A stretch of DNA of 64,000 bases from CAVRGQ01 sp963720785 (GTDB taxonomy: Bacteria; Actinomycetota; Acidimicrobiia; IMCC26256; DASPTH01), in the NCBI GenBank assembly GCA_963720785.1, contig CAVRGQ010000004.1, positions 434,001 to 498,000 on the forward strand. The letters are read 5' to 3'. The notes below the pieces were generated by a model that was not told the origin of the DNA, searched no databases, and saw only the letters and a list, made by a program, of their open reading frames with translations. Below, one piece after another: positions 1 through 10,400 of this stretch. Position 1 is the stretch's first letter. Each line of letters starts with the position of its first letter. Position numbers and translations under genes: made by a program.

Positions 1-63
1 CCGCACGGCAAGGCCCTGTCGTCGTGCCTGTTGGCGCTCGAGCTGCCGGACGAGACCACGTGA
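1..63 (+). CDS. C-terminal end of an upstream gene (partial)
   Basis: The first 20 codons of the window read as an open frame ending in ELPDETT and a TGA stop. That stop overlaps the GTG of the next gene in a GTGA arrangement, which suggests a translationally coupled operon entering from the left. The fragment is too short to assign a family. Confidence 0.5.
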   Translation, partial: PHGKALSSCLLALELPDETT

Positions 64-971
64 ACGAGGGCAACGACCGAACCCCCGAGGACCGAACCCG
101 GGTCGCGGTGGCCAACCTTCCCGTCGACGAGGGCGCGGTCGACGCCAATCTCGCGCGCGGTCTCGACGCCGTGGAACGCGCGGCTGCCACGGGAGTGCGC
201 CTGCTCGTGCTCCCCGAGTGCGCGCTCACCGGCTACCACTACGACAGTCGCGCCGAGGTCGAGGCCGCGGCCCTCGCGCTCGACGACGCACCGGTCGTGG
301 AACTGGCCGAGCGGGCCGAGGCGCGCGAGGTCACGGTCGTGGTGGGGTTGCTCGAGCGCGCGGGGACGTCGCTGTACAACAGCGCGGCCGTGCTCGGCGC
401 CGACGGCCGGGTCACCGTGGTGCGCAAGGTGCACCTGCCCCATCTCGGCGCCGACCGCTTCGTCGCAGCCGGCGACGCGATCGGTCCGGTGATCGACACC
501 GCATGTGGACGGGTGGGCGTGGCGATCTGTTACGACTTCCGGTTCCCGGAAACGTGCCGTGCGCTCGCGCTCGGTGGCGCGGAGATCGTGGCCGTCCCCG
601 TGAACTGGTCCACCCGGGTCGCGGTGCTCGCCGAGCACGTCGTACCGACCCGCGCGCTCGAGAACCGGGTGTTCGTCGCGGTCGCCGACCGCGTCGGCGG
701 AGCACCGGGGTCCGAGCACCTCGGGGGGAGTCGCGTCGTCGACCCCGACGGCGCGGTCGTCGCCGCGCCGCGGGACCGTTCGGTCGCGTCGGTGACCGCC
801 GCGACCGTCGACCGGGCGCGCGCCCACGACAAGTCGACGGTGTTCGTACCCGGAGAGTTCGAGATCGACGGGTTCGCCGATCGGCGCCCGCAGCTCTACG
901 GCGCGTTGACCGCCGCGCCTTCCCCATCCGCCGGCCCACCCCGCCGGAGAGACCAGGAGGACGAACCGTGA
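60..971 (+). CDS. Carbon-nitrogen hydrolase (nitrilase superfamily)
   Basis: A roughly 300-residue enzyme that hydrolyses a C-N bond (amide, nitrile or carbamoyl substrate) in the cytoplasm. The family's Glu-Lys-Cys triad is visible: E53 in LPECALTGY, K123 in VVRKVHLPH and C157 in AICYDFRFPE, numbered from the GTG at 60. An in-frame ATG at 24 would add 12 residues, but the GTG overlaps the preceding stop (GTGA) and the alpha-beta-beta-alpha fold starts soon after it (RVAVANLPV). The stop TGA at 969-971 shares its last base with the ATG of the CocE-like gene, so the two are coupled. The exact substrate cannot be read from the sequence. Pairing with an acyl/amide hydrolase suggests catabolism of an amide- or ester-containing compound, which is inference. 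Confidence 0.88.
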   Translation: MNEGNDRTPEDRTRVAVANLPVDEGAVDANLARGLDAVERAAATGVRLLVLPECALTGYHYDSRAEVEAAALALDDAPVVELAERAEAREVTVVVGLLERAGTSLYNSAAVLGADGRVTVVRKVHLPHLGADRFVAAGDAIGPVIDTACGRVGVAICYDFRFPETCRALALGGAEIVAVPVNWSTRVAVLAEHVVPTRALENRVFVAVADRVGGAPGSEHLGGSRVVDPDGAVVAAPRDRSVASVTAATVDRARAHDKSTVFVPGEFEIDGFADRRPQLYGALTAAPSPSAGPPRRRDQEDEP

Positions 972-2614
972 TGCGTGCACCCACCCACGATGTGGAGGTC
1001 GAGCACGACGTCGCCGTCGCCATGCCCGACGGCGCGGTGCTGCTCACCGACGTGTTCCGGCCCGTCGGGCTGCCGCGCGCGCCGGTGATCCTCGAACGCA
1101 CGCCGTACGGCCGTTCGATGATGGGCCTCTACGACCCGATGCCGCGCCTCCTCGCCGAGCGTGGCTACTGCTTCGTGCTCCAGGCCGTGCGGGGCACCGA
1201 CGGCTCGGACGGCGCCCAGTCGTTCTTCGCCGAGCGCGCCGACAGCCGCGCCGCGGCCGACTGGGTGGTCGACCAGGACTGGTGCGACGGTCGGCTGGGC
1301 ACCTACGGGCCGAGCTACATGGGCTTCACCCAGTGGGCGCTGGCGTCGACCGCGCCGCCGTACCTGCGGGCCATGGCGGTGCTCCTGTCGTCGACGCATT
1401 CGAGCTGGTTCCAGGGCGGTGCTCTCGCGCTCGAGCTGATGGTCAACTGGGACCTCAGCGCGCTCAACTTCCTGCACCCGGAGCGTGAGGGCGGCTTCGC
1501 GGCCGACGACCTCACGCCCGAAGGGATCGAGCGCAAGCAGCGCAGGCTGCAGGAGGCGTACCGGCACCTCCCCGTCGGCGACGCGTTGCTCCACGTCGCC
1601 GGCGAGAACCACTGGCTGTTCGAACAGCAGACGGCGCACCCGTCGTCGGACGACCCGCACTGGGCGCCGTTCCGCTTCGGTGAGCACTTCGCCGAGAGTC
1701 GCGTGCCCACGCTGCTCGTGGGCGCGTGGTTCGACACGCCCCTGCCGGGCATGTGCGAGGACTACCAGGCGCTGCGTGCCCTCGGCATCCCGACCGCGTT
1801 GCGCGTCGGCGGTGGCGGGCATCTCGAAGGCGGTGGTGAGGGCGTTGCCGACGCGGTGCTCGACTGGCTCGACGCGTACGTGCTCGACGCGTCCCTGCCC
1901 GATGACGGCGAGCGCGCGCCCGAGCACCCGGTGCGGCTGCACGTGCAGGGCGCCGGCGACTGGCGGTCGGTCGCCGACTGGCCGCCGCCGGGCATCGTCC
2001 CGACCCGCTGGTACCTGCAGCCCGAGGGCCGCCTCGACACTCGCGCAGCGGACCGCGCCGCCGGGTCGTCGCGGTACCGCTACGACCCGGCCGATCCGAC
2101 GCCGTCGTTCGGTGGCACGGGGCTGATGACCGGCGGGCGGGTCGACAACGCGTCGCTCGAAGCGCGCGACGACGTGCTCGTGTTCACCAGCGACGTCCTG
2201 ACCGAGCCGCTGGAACTGCTCGGCCCCGTGTACGCGGAGCTGTACGTGGCGTCGTCGCTCGACCACACCGACTTCTTCGTGCGGGTGTGCGACGTCGATG
2301 CCGAGGGCACGAGTTGGAACGTGTGCGACGGGCTGCAGCGCTTCGATCCCACGACGATCGGGGCCGGTGCGATCGAGGCCGGCGCCGACGGTGGGTTCCT
2401 CGCGCGGGTCGCCCTGTGGCCGATCGGCCATCGGTTCGCGGCGGGCCACCGGCTCCGGGTGCAGGTGTCGAGCGGCGCGCATCCGGTGTACACGCGCAAC
2501 CTCGGGACGGGCGAGCCGCCGGCCACCGCGGTGACCATGCGCGCCGCCAACCAGGTGCTCTTCCACGACGTGACTCGACCGTCGGCGGTGGTGCTCCCGC
2601 ACTTCCCCGGCTGA
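971..2614 (+). CDS. CocE/NonD family hydrolase (X-Pro dipeptidyl-peptidase S15-like)
   Basis: A 547-residue serine hydrolase. The N-terminal alpha/beta-hydrolase domain carries the nucleophile elbow GPSYMG with Ser115 and a late His in GGGGHLEGG. The C-terminal half is the beta-jellyroll domain of the PepX_C type, with the typical SDVLTEPLELLGPV start. The length fits cocaine esterase and alpha-amino-acid ester hydrolases (about 550-600 residues). The family cleaves esters or acyl-amide bonds; the substrate is unknown here. An AGGAGG ribosome-binding site at 954-959 serves either GTG 968 or ATG 971. The overlap with the nitrilase-family stop suggests the two products act on the same compound. 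There is no signal peptide, so it is cytoplasmic. Confidence 0.88.
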   Translation: MRAPTHDVEVEHDVAVAMPDGAVLLTDVFRPVGLPRAPVILERTPYGRSMMGLYDPMPRLLAERGYCFVLQAVRGTDGSDGAQSFFAERADSRAAADWVVDQDWCDGRLGTYGPSYMGFTQWALASTAPPYLRAMAVLLSSTHSSWFQGGALALELMVNWDLSALNFLHPEREGGFAADDLTPEGIERKQRRLQEAYRHLPVGDALLHVAGENHWLFEQQTAHPSSDDPHWAPFRFGEHFAESRVPTLLVGAWFDTPLPGMCEDYQALRALGIPTALRVGGGGHLEGGGEGVADAVLDWLDAYVLDASLPDDGERAPEHPVRLHVQGAGDWRSVADWPPPGIVPTRWYLQPEGRLDTRAADRAAGSSRYRYDPADPTPSFGGTGLMTGGRVDNASLEARDDVLVFTSDVLTEPLELLGPVYAELYVASSLDHTDFFVRVCDVDAEGTSWNVCDGLQRFDPTTIGAGAIEAGADGGFLARVALWPIGHRFAAGHRLRVQVSSGAHPVYTRNLGTGEPPATAVTMRAANQVLFHDVTRPSAVVLPHFPG

Positions 2615-2704
2615 CCACCGCGGGTGCGGGGACGGGCGCCGCGCCAGTAACGTCGCGCGACGGCCTGGACACTCGGGGGCCGGCGACTCGGGGGGAGCTC
2701 CGCG

Positions 2705-3905
2705 ATGACGAGCACGGTGTCCGATGGGATCTACTACGACCCGTACGACTTCGCCATCGACGCGGACCCCTATCCCGTGTGGAAGCGGATGCGCGACGAG
2801 GCGCCGCTCTACTACAACGAGAAGTACGACTTCTGGGCGTTGAGCCGCTTCGACGACGTCGAGCGTTGCTCGGTCGACTGGCGCACCTACCGCTCGGGTC
2901 GCGGATCCGTCCTCGAGATCATCAAGCAGGGCGTCGACATCCCGCCGGGCAGCATCCTGTTCGAGGACCCGCCCACCCACGACGTGCACCGGTCGCTGCT
3001 GTCGCGCATCTTCACGCCGCGGCGCATCGCCGAGCTCGAGCCCAAGGTCACGCGCGTTCTGCGCACACAGCCTCGACCCGCTCGTGGGTTCCGGCGGCTT
3101 CGACTTCATCGCCGATCTCGGCGCGCAGATGCCGATGCGCACGATCGGGATGCTGCTCGGCATTCCGGAGGAGGACCAGGAGGCGATCCGCGACCGCATC
3201 GACGCGGGGCTGCGGCTCGAGGACGGCGCGCCGCCCGAGTACGCGACGGTGAGCAGCGGCGGCGACGACGTGTTCGGCGACTACCTCGACTGGCGCAAGG
3301 AGCACCCCTCCGACGACCTGATGACCGAACTGATCACCGCGGAGTTCGAGGACCACACCGGCGTGCGCCGCACCCTCTCGCGGGAGGAGATCCTCGGCTA
3401 CGTGGGCCTGCTCTCCGGCGCGGGCAACGAGACCACCACGCGGTTGATCGGGTGGACGGGCAAGGTGCTCGCCGAGAACCCCGACCAGCGCGCCAAGCTC
3501 GTGGCCGACCGTTCGCTCGTGCCCCGCGCGATCGAGGAGCTGCTGCGCTACGAGGCGCCGTCACCGGTGCAGGCGCGCTGGATCCAGGAAGACGTCGAGC
3601 ACCACGGGCAGAAGATCGCGGCGGGCAACGTGATGGTGCTGCTCACCGCGGCGGGCAACCGCGACGAGCGCCACTTCCCCGATCCCGACCGCTTCGACGT
3701 CGAGCGCGACATCGACCACCACCTGTCGTTCGGGTACGGCATCCACTTCTGCCTCGGTGCATCGCTGGCCCGCCTCGAGGGCCGGGTGGCGCTCGACGAG
3801 GTGCTCCGTCGCTTCCCCGAATGGGAGGTCGACTGGAGCCGGGCCGAGCAGGCCCACACCAGCACCGTCCGCGGGTGGGAGAAGCTGCCGGTGGTCGTTC
3901 CCTGA
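2705..3905 (+). CDS. Cytochrome P450 (frame broken near 3058)
   Basis: A soluble bacterial P450 of about 400 residues. The I-helix motif AGNETT, the ExxR segment EELLRYE and the haem-binding loop FGYGIHFCLGA with its cysteine ligand are all present. The frame starts at ATG 2705 behind a GGGGGAG ribosome-binding site and breaks at about 3058. Removing one T from GTTCTG restores VTRVCAHSLDPLVGSGGFDF, which joins the two halves exactly as in mycobacterial P450s. I therefore read it as one gene with a one-base consensus error, not two proteins. It resembles actinobacterial P450s that hydroxylate lipids, sterols or terpenoids, and needs separate ferredoxin and reductase partners not seen here. The substrate is unknown. 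Confidence 0.88.
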
Positions 3906-3927
3906 CGCGCCGGACCCCAGTGGCGGA

Positions 3928-3943
3928 ATACCCCAGGGGGTAT
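3928..3943. promoter_or_regulatory. CsoR/CstR-like palindromic operator overlapping a -10 box
   Basis: ATACCCC-AG-GGGGTAT is a perfect 7-bp-arm palindrome of the G-tract type bound by CsoR/RcnR/CstR-family repressors. Its right end overlaps a TATAGT hexamer (3941-3946) that can act as the -10 of the thioredoxin promoter. No csoR-like gene lies in this window, so the regulator would act in trans. Confidence 0.6.
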
Positions 3944-3994
3944 AGTGGTTCTCAACCGGGAAGCGCCCGCCGCGACCGTTCCAGGAGGAACCCC

Positions 3995-4378
3995 ATGGCC
4001 GCAGTCACCCTCACCGCCGACACCTTCGAGTCCACGATCGAGCAGGACGGCATCGTCCTCGTCGACTGGTGGGCGTCGTGGTGCGGCCCGTGCCGCCAGT
4101 TCGCCCCGGTGTTCGAGTCGGCCTCCGAGGCCAACCCCGACATCACGTTCGGCAAGGTCGACACCGAGGCCGAGCCGCAGCTGTCCGCGTCGGCGCGCAT
4201 CATGTCGATCCCCACGCTGATGGCGTTCCGCGACGGCATCCTCGTGTTCTCCCAGCCCGGCGCCCTCCCGGGCCCGGTGCTCGACGACCTCATCGGCCAG
4301 GTCCGCGGACTCGACATGGACGAGGTCCGGGCCGCGGTCGCGGAGCAGCAGGCTCCGCAGGACGGCGGCCAGCAGTGA
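3995..4378 (+). CDS. Thioredoxin
   Basis: A 127-residue thioredoxin-fold protein with the WCGPC redox centre (W29, C30, C33), the conserved D-E segment KVDTEAEP, and the cis-Pro region IMSIPTLMAF. It reduces disulfides or persulfides in the cytoplasm. The start is ATG 3995 after AGGAGG, 7 bases upstream. Residues 110-127 form a Gln/Ala-rich tail (EQQAPQDGGQQ) beyond the normal thioredoxin fold. The stop overlaps the GTG of the DUF302 gene (GTGA), so they are coupled. The upstream palindrome suggests induction by copper or reactive sulfur through a CsoR/CstR-type repressor. It could serve persulfide rather than general disulfide chemistry; this is inference. Confidence 0.9.
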   Translation: MAAVTLTADTFESTIEQDGIVLVDWWASWCGPCRQFAPVFESASEANPDITFGKVDTEAEPQLSASARIMSIPTLMAFRDGILVFSQPGALPGPVLDDLIGQVRGLDMDEVRAAVAEQQAPQDGGQQ

Positions 4379-4757
4379 ACGCGTTCACGACCGTCGTCCC
4401 GGGCTCGATGGCCGACGCCGAGGCGGCGATCCGCGCCGCACTCGGTGAGCAGGGCTTCGGCGTGCTCACCGAAATGGACGTCGCCGCGACCCTCCACGCG
4501 AAGCTCGGTGTCGACCCGCGCCCCTCAAGATCCTCGGCGCCTGCAACCCGAGCTTCGCCGACCGGGCCCTCCGCCTCGATCCGACGGTCGCGCTCCTGCT
4601 CCCGTGCAACGTCGTGGTCGAGACGGTCGACGGCGGCACCAAGGTCAGCGTGGTCGACCCCCGCGAGCTGATGGATGCCCCGGAGTTCGCCGAGCTCGCG
4701 GCCGAGGTCGCGGCGAAGCTCGAGGCTGCGCTGGAGGCGGTCGCCGTCAGCGCATGA
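4375..4757 (+). CDS. DUF302 protein (frame broken near 4524)
   Basis: About 127 residues. The conserved DUF302 blocks are plain: EQGFGVLTEMDVAATLHAKL, then LKILGACNPSFADRAL and VALLLPCNVVVETV. The two halves lie in different frames; one missing C in the run CCCC at 4521-4524 joins them as DPRP-LKILGACNP. The function of DUF302 is not established. The family is often found beside thioredoxins, rhodaneses and CsoR/CstR regulators, and both conserved cysteine blocks (GACNP, LPCNV) are present. It is translationally coupled to the thioredoxin. The 3' end overlaps the convergent SnoaL-like gene by 11 bases. Confidence 0.82.
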
Positions 4758-5196
4758 TCGTCGGGATGTCGATGTGACCCTCGCGGCGCCGGAAGCGCCA
4801 GCCTGAGGGCGTGCGGGTGAGCACGTCCTTGTGCCGGCCGATCATCGTGACCGTCGGTGCACCTTCGGCGTCCTTCGCGACGACCGTCCACATCACCACC
4901 GACGTGGCGCGGTCGCCGTCGAGCTGCACCTGCGGGCTGCTGATGACGTGGAACGAATTGCCGACCGAGCTCGCGGTCGCGCGTCCCATCAGCTCCCTGA
5001 TCGCGGCCGGCCCGGTCGCGCGGCCGACCGGGCCGAGCAACAGCTCGCCGTCGTCGGCGAACAGCGACGCGTAGCCGTCGAGGTCGCCGGCGTCGAGGAA
5101 GGCGCCGTAGTCCACGAACAGCTGCTGGATCTCCTGGAGATCCTCGAGCCGGCGGAGGCGCGCCGACGAGCTCGGCGGTTGGTGCGAGCGGTGCAT
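4747..5196 (-). CDS. SnoaL-like / NTF2-fold protein
   Basis: A 149-residue cone-shaped alpha+beta barrel protein. Helical start LRRLEDLQEIQQLFVDYGAF, then LDGYASLFADDGEL and the C-terminal VLTRTPSGWRFRRREGH are typical of SnoaL_4 domains, found in polyketide cyclases, steroid isomerases and dehydratases. The catalytic function cannot be told from sequence. The start is uncertain: ATG 5196 is in frame, but ATG 5206 in the next frame gives MTDDAPLAPTAEL, a more family-like N terminus that a one-base error near 5170 would connect. It converges on DUF302 and diverges from the cupin gene. Confidence 0.78.
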   Translation of the reverse strand: MHRSHQPPSSSARLRRLEDLQEIQQLFVDYGAFLDAGDLDGYASLFADDGELLLGPVGRATGPAAIRELMGRATASSVGNSFHVISSPQVQLDGDRATSVVMWTVVAKDAEGAPTVTMIGRHKDVLTRTPSGWRFRRREGHIDIPTIMR

Positions 5197-5265
5197 CGTC
5201 GGTCATGGGTCGACACTACGGCGACGGCGTTGCGGGCGTCACGCCTGCTCCGTAAGGTCGGGGCC

Positions 5266-5670
5266 ATGACCGACGACACGCTCCAGCCGTTCTTCTTCGA
5301 CACCGCGGAGATCGACGGGTACACCAACGCGGATCTCATGGGCGCGCTCCCCGACGCCGAGCACTGGTTCGGACTGCTCGGGCGCGACCTCGTGACGAAG
5401 CCCATCGTGCAGACCCCCACCTTCTCGGTGTTCCACGAGTCCGCGAAGCCGGGCGAGCAGGTGAAGCCGCACCGCCATGGCGTGTTGCAGGTCGACTACG
5501 TGCTGAAGGGCGAGCTGTGGTTCGGCAACCGCTGCCTGAAGCCGGGCATGGGCGCGTTCATCCCCGACACGCTCTACGCGTGGCGCGCCGGCGACGAAGG
5601 CGCGGAGTGGATCGAGATCCACTCCGGCGGTGCGTCGGGTCTCTACGAGGAGCGCCGCACCGACGAGTGA
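5266..5670 (+). CDS. Cupin-domain protein
   Basis: A 134-residue single-domain cupin. The first cupin motif is visible as HRHGVLQVDYVLKGELWFG, with the His pair and Glu that bind a metal, and the second as LKPGMGAFIPDTLYAWRAGDE. An N-terminal segment of about 60 residues precedes the barrel. Small cupins act as dioxygenases, isomerases or ligand sensors, so no substrate is assigned. It starts at ATG 5266, about 70 bases from the divergent SnoaL-like gene, and may share regulation with it. Confidence 0.8.
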   Translation: MTDDTLQPFFFDTAEIDGYTNADLMGALPDAEHWFGLLGRDLVTKPIVQTPTFSVFHESAKPGEQVKPHRHGVLQVDYVLKGELWFGNRCLKPGMGAFIPDTLYAWRAGDEGAEWIEIHSGGASGLYEERRTDE

Positions 5671-5698
5671 TCCGGGCGGGCGCGTGATCTACCGGGCA

Positions 5699-7432
5699 CT
5701 ATCGGGCGGCCACGTGAGCGCGCCAGCCGCCGAGGTGCGTGATCTCCGGCGCGCCCGCGAGCGCGTGGGGTTCGCAGAGGAAACCGGTCACCTCGGTGCC
5801 GTCGGCGAGCTCCACCTTCCCCACGCCGAGCGGCGCGGGGATCGCGTGCACGAACGCGCCGAGGCCCGCCGCGTCGATCGACCACACCTCGAGCTCGATG
5901 GCCGCGCCGTGCTCGTCGTCGCGGCACGAGGCCGGGCTTCTGCGGCGTGGTGGCCAACGCGTAGAGCCGGTAGGCGGGCGCGGTGGTGGTGGACTGCGCG
6001 AACACCGCGCCGAGATCGGTCAGCTGGTGGTTGAGCGGCTGGCCGGTCAGGTGCGCACCCACCACGGCGATCGCGCGAGCGGCGCGGTGACGAGGTCGGC
6101 TCGGCCAGCGCCAGGAGCGCACGGTCGCTGCCCGCGGGGCCCACGAACGACACGCCGAACGGCACGCCGGTGGCCCGCATGCCGGCGGGCACCGCGACCG
6201 CCGCGCACCCAAGTGGGTTCACGAACGCGGTGAGGCGCCCGAGCTCGAGGCTCGGACCGAGCCGGTCGGTGAGCGCCTCGTCGACCGTCGGGACGCGCGC
6301 GACCGTGGGGAGCACCAGCGCGTCGACGTCGTGGAACAGCAGCGCGTGCGCGGGCCTGCAGCGGTACGAGTCGCGGCGCGTGCCGCGATGTAGGCGGCGA
6401 GATCGTGACGGCCGGCCGCGGTCACGATCTCCGCGACCCCTGGTTCCATCTCGTCGGCGTGCGCGGCCGCGAACTCGCCGAACGCCAGGTGGCGCTCCGC
6501 GGTGAGCGCGCTGCCGTAGAGCATCGCTCCGGCCTCGCGCAGCACCGCACCGTCGACGTCGACGACGGTGAACCCGCGGGCGCGGAGATCGTCGAGCGCG
6601 CCTTCGAAGAGCTGCCGTGCGTCGTCGTCGCCGCACCAGTCGATGCCGGTGGGCACGCCGATCCGGGTCGGCAACCCCGCACGGGCTGCCACCTGGGAGG
6701 CCGCCTCGGCGGGCGGGCGGGAGGCCGCGTCGGTGAGCACGTCGAGCACCGTCGCGCCGTCGGCGGTGTCGGCGGTGAACCACGACACGCAGTCGAACGA
6801 CGCCATCGCGGGGAACACGCCGTCGGTGGGCACCAGGCCCCGAGTGGGCTTCGTGCCCACGATGTCGCACAGTGCGGCGGGGACGCGCCCGGAACCTGCG
6901 GTGTCGGTGCCGAGCGCGAGGGGCACCTCGCCGCTCGCGACCGCCAACGCCGAGCCCGCGCTCGGAGCCACCCGCGATGAAGCGGGCGTCGAAGGGGTTG
7001 CGGCACACGCCGTACTGCGGTGAGCGCGTGCCGACGAGACCGGTGGCGAACTGGTCCAGGTTGGTCTTGCCCACGTAGATGCCGCCGGCGCCGAGCAGCC
7101 GCTGCACGACCGTGGCCGGCTCGCCGGCGACGTTCGCGAACGCGGCGCACGCCGCGGTGGTGGGCACACCGGCCACGTCGATGTTGTCCTTCACCGCGAA
7201 CGGCACTCCCGCGAGCGGGAGCTCCTCGCCCGCGGCCAGGCGCGCGTCGATCGCGTCGGCTTGCGCCCGCAGCTCGGCCTCGCCGAGGCGGTTGGTCCAC
7301 GCTTCCGGCGCGGTGCGGGACCGGCGCGGCGAGCAGCTCGTCGACGACCGCGTGGGCGCCGTGCGCGAGCGCGAGGGCGCGCGCCTCGGGGATGGTCCAG
7401 TGGCCGTGCACCTCGGACATGGTGTCACCCAT
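5699..7432 (-). CDS. atzF: Allophanate hydrolase (amidase family; about five frame breaks)
   Basis: This enzyme hydrolyses allophanate to two ammonia and two CO2, the last step of the carboxylase route for urea or guanidine nitrogen. The N-terminal amidase-signature domain has the catalytic Lys in GVPFAVKDNIDV, the GGS loop with the cis-Ser, and the nucleophile Ser in GTDTAGSGRVP. The C-terminal domain diagnostic of AtzF follows: VVGAHLTGQPLNHQLTDLGA, TTAPAYRLYALA, and GFLCEPHALAGAPEITHLGG. Conserved segments pass through several frames, with breaks near 7310, 6965, 6355, 6095 and 5930, all in GC-rich runs and with no loss of motifs. The start is ATG 7432 (overlapping the carboxylase stop by 8 bases) or ATG 7420, just after it. 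It is the last gene of a four-gene minus-strand operon. Confidence 0.88.
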
Positions 7433-10400
7433 CGGTCAGCACCACGAGCAGTGGCGTCCCCGCGGCGACGAGCTCGCCCGGTTCGGCCACGACGCGGGGC
7501 ACGGTCCCGGCCACGGGACACGGAACGGCGGACTCGGTCTTCATGGCCTCGAGCGTGGCCACGGTGTCGCCGGGCGCGACCCGGTCGCCCCTTCGCCGAC
7601 GGTGATCCGGGCCACGCAGCCGTGGAGCGTCGCCTCCACCACGAACGCGCCGTCGGGCAGCGTTCCGAGGTCGCGGTCGGCGGCGGCCACCGCCGCGTCG
7701 AGCTCGTGCCCGCGGGTGAACTCGCCCGAGGCCTCCCAGCGGGCGCGCTCCTCGGAGAACGCCGCCTCGCGCGATCGTGCGGAACTCGGCGATGCCGGGG
7801 GAATGACCGGTCACGAACTCGTGGTGCACGCGGCGTGAGAACCGGCCGTCGTCGATGCGAGGTTCGAAGCGCCCGGCGCGCGCCTCGGCGCGCAGCTCGA
7901 GCAACTCGTCGGCACCCACCGGGTACCAGCTGATGCGGTCGAACCAGCGCAGCAACCACGGCTCCGCGGCGCTCGTGCGCCGCGCCCGCCCGTAGGTGCT
8001 CCACACCGGCACCGTCCGGCCCACGAACTGGTAACCGCCGGGGCCCTCCATGCCGTAGATGCACAGGTAGGCGCCGCCGATGCCGACCGCGTTCTCGGGG
8101 GTCCACGTGCGGGCCGGGTTGTACTTCGTGGTCACGAGGCGGTGCCGCGGGTCGACCGGCACCGCCACCGGCGCACCGAGGTACACGTCGCCGAGGCCGA
8201 GCACGAGGTACTCGGCGCCGAAGACGATCTCGCGCACCGCGTCGACCGACGTCGAGGCCGTTGATGCGGCGGATGAACTCGATGTTCCACGGGCACCACG
8301 GCGCGTCGTCGCGCACGATGTGCATGTAGCGATCGATCGCGTCGCGGGTCGACGGGTCGTCCCACGAGAGCGGCAGGTGCACGGTGCGGCTCTGCACCAC
8401 GACGTCGTCGAGCGGCGGGGAGCTCGTCCTCTGCGTGGGCGAGCAGCTCGACCACTTGCTCGGGGGTGTGCGTCGACCGGGTCGAACTGCACCTGGAGCG
8501 AACGGATCCCCGGGGTGAGCTCGACCGGGGTGAACGTCGCGGTGTCGCTCCAACCACGTCTGCAAGTGCGTGGGCGCGGAGGCGGAGGTCGAAGTCGAGC
8601 GTCATCGGCCCGTACTCCACCAGCACCGACGCGTCGCCCTGCGCGCGGTAGGTCACCTGCGGTGCGTCGTCGCGCGCGGCCCGGGTGGCGAGCACCGTGG
8701 GCGCCGGCCCGGTGCGCCGCCGCGGTGCGTGCGGCAACGGCGCGCGCGTGGCGATCTCGGTGCGGCGCGCGACCGCGCGTGCGTGGGCTTCGTCGCGGTC
8801 GACGGGCACGAAGCGCACGGTGTCGCCCGGCGCGAGCTGCCCGAGCTTCCAGCGGTCGTCGGTGATCACGGTGACCGGGCAGGTGAAGCCGCCGAGGCTC
8901 GGCCCGTCGGGCCCGAGGATGATCGGCATGTCGCCGGTGAAGTCGACCGCGCCCACCGTGTACGGCGTGTCGTGCACGTTCGACGGGTGCAGCCCCGCTT
9001 CGCCGCCGTCGGCGCGGGCCCACTCGACCGGCGGGCCGACCAGGCGCACGCCCGTGCGCGACGAGTGGTGGTGCACCTGCCACTCGGTGGCGTAGAACGC
9101 GCCCATGCCCGCCTCGGTGACGAAGTCGGGGGCCGGCGTGGGGGCCGTCGACCACGTGCGAACTCCCACTCGTGGGTGAGCTCGGGGAGCCACGCCGGGT
9201 CGGCGCCGGCGAGTGCGGGCTCGGGCGCGTCGCCGGTCGGCGTCAGGCCCAGGTGCAGCACGTCGCCGGTGCGCAGCTCCCGTCCGCCGTGGCCGCCGAA
9301 GCCGCCGAGGGTGAACGTCGACGCCGAGCCGAGCACGAGCCCCGTGTCGAACCCGCCGCGCACGAGCAGGTAGCCGCGCAGGCCGGGCCGGGTGCAGTTG
9401 CCCGACCGCGAGGGCCTGGCCCTTCCGCACCGGGAGCGCGGTCCACGGGGCAACGGGATCGCCGTCGAGCGTCGGCCTGGTGCACCGCGAGCCGGCGAGG
9501 CAGACGGTGGCGTCGCACGCGAAGCGCAGCATCGGTCCGGGCCCGGTGCACTCGAGGCCGGCCGTGCCGTCGGCGTTGCCGACGATGCGGTTGCCGATGC
9601 GGAAGGAGCGGTCGTCCATCGGGCCCGCTCGGCGGCACCCCGACGTGCCACAGCCCGACGCGCACCGGGCAGGTCCTGCACCGTGGTGTTGCCGGGCACG
9701 AGTACGTCGACGGCGCGGCGGGGGTACGAGTGCAGTTCGAGCGTGTCGGTGGTGACGGTCGCGTCGGTGAACGCGGCGGTGGTCACGAAGGCCCGGAGCA
9801 TCTCGACGTTGGTCTCGATCCCGCGCACGACTGTGCCTTCGGGCGTGGCCGCGAGCGCGGATGCGAGCGCAGTCGACCGCGTCGGCGCGGGTCGGCGCCT
9901 GCACCACCACCTTGGCGAGCAGCGGGTCGTAGAACGGGGTGACGTCGGTGCCGGTGCGCACCCAGGTGTCGACGCGCGCGCCGTCCGGCCAGTGCGCCTC
10001 GGTGACCAGGCCCGGGCTGGGCACGAAGCCGCGCGCCGGGTCCTCCGCGTACACGCGGGCCTGGATCGCGTGCCCCGCAGGCACGGGCACGGCGTCGAGG
10101 AACGACGCGTCGTCGTCGGCGAGCCGCACCATCCACTCCACGAGGTCGATGCCGTGGATCATCTCGGTGACGGTGTGCTCGACCTGCAGGCGGGTGTTCA
10201 CCTCGAGGAAGTGGAACTCGCCGGTGTCGGCGTCGAGGACGAACTCGACGGTGCCGGCGGAGCGGTAGCACTCGGGTTCGAGCAGTGCGCGCGCCGCGTG
10301 GCCGCCAGCGCGGCGCGGGTCGGCATCGGTGATGCCGGGGGCCGGCGCCTCCTCGACCACCTTCTGGCGGCGTCGTTGCGCGGAGCAGTCGCGGCTCGCC

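Noticed and set aside
896..3199. A 767-codon minus-strand open frame
   Set aside because: Antisense to the CocE-like gene and P450, composition typical of a shadow frame, no recognisable motifs.
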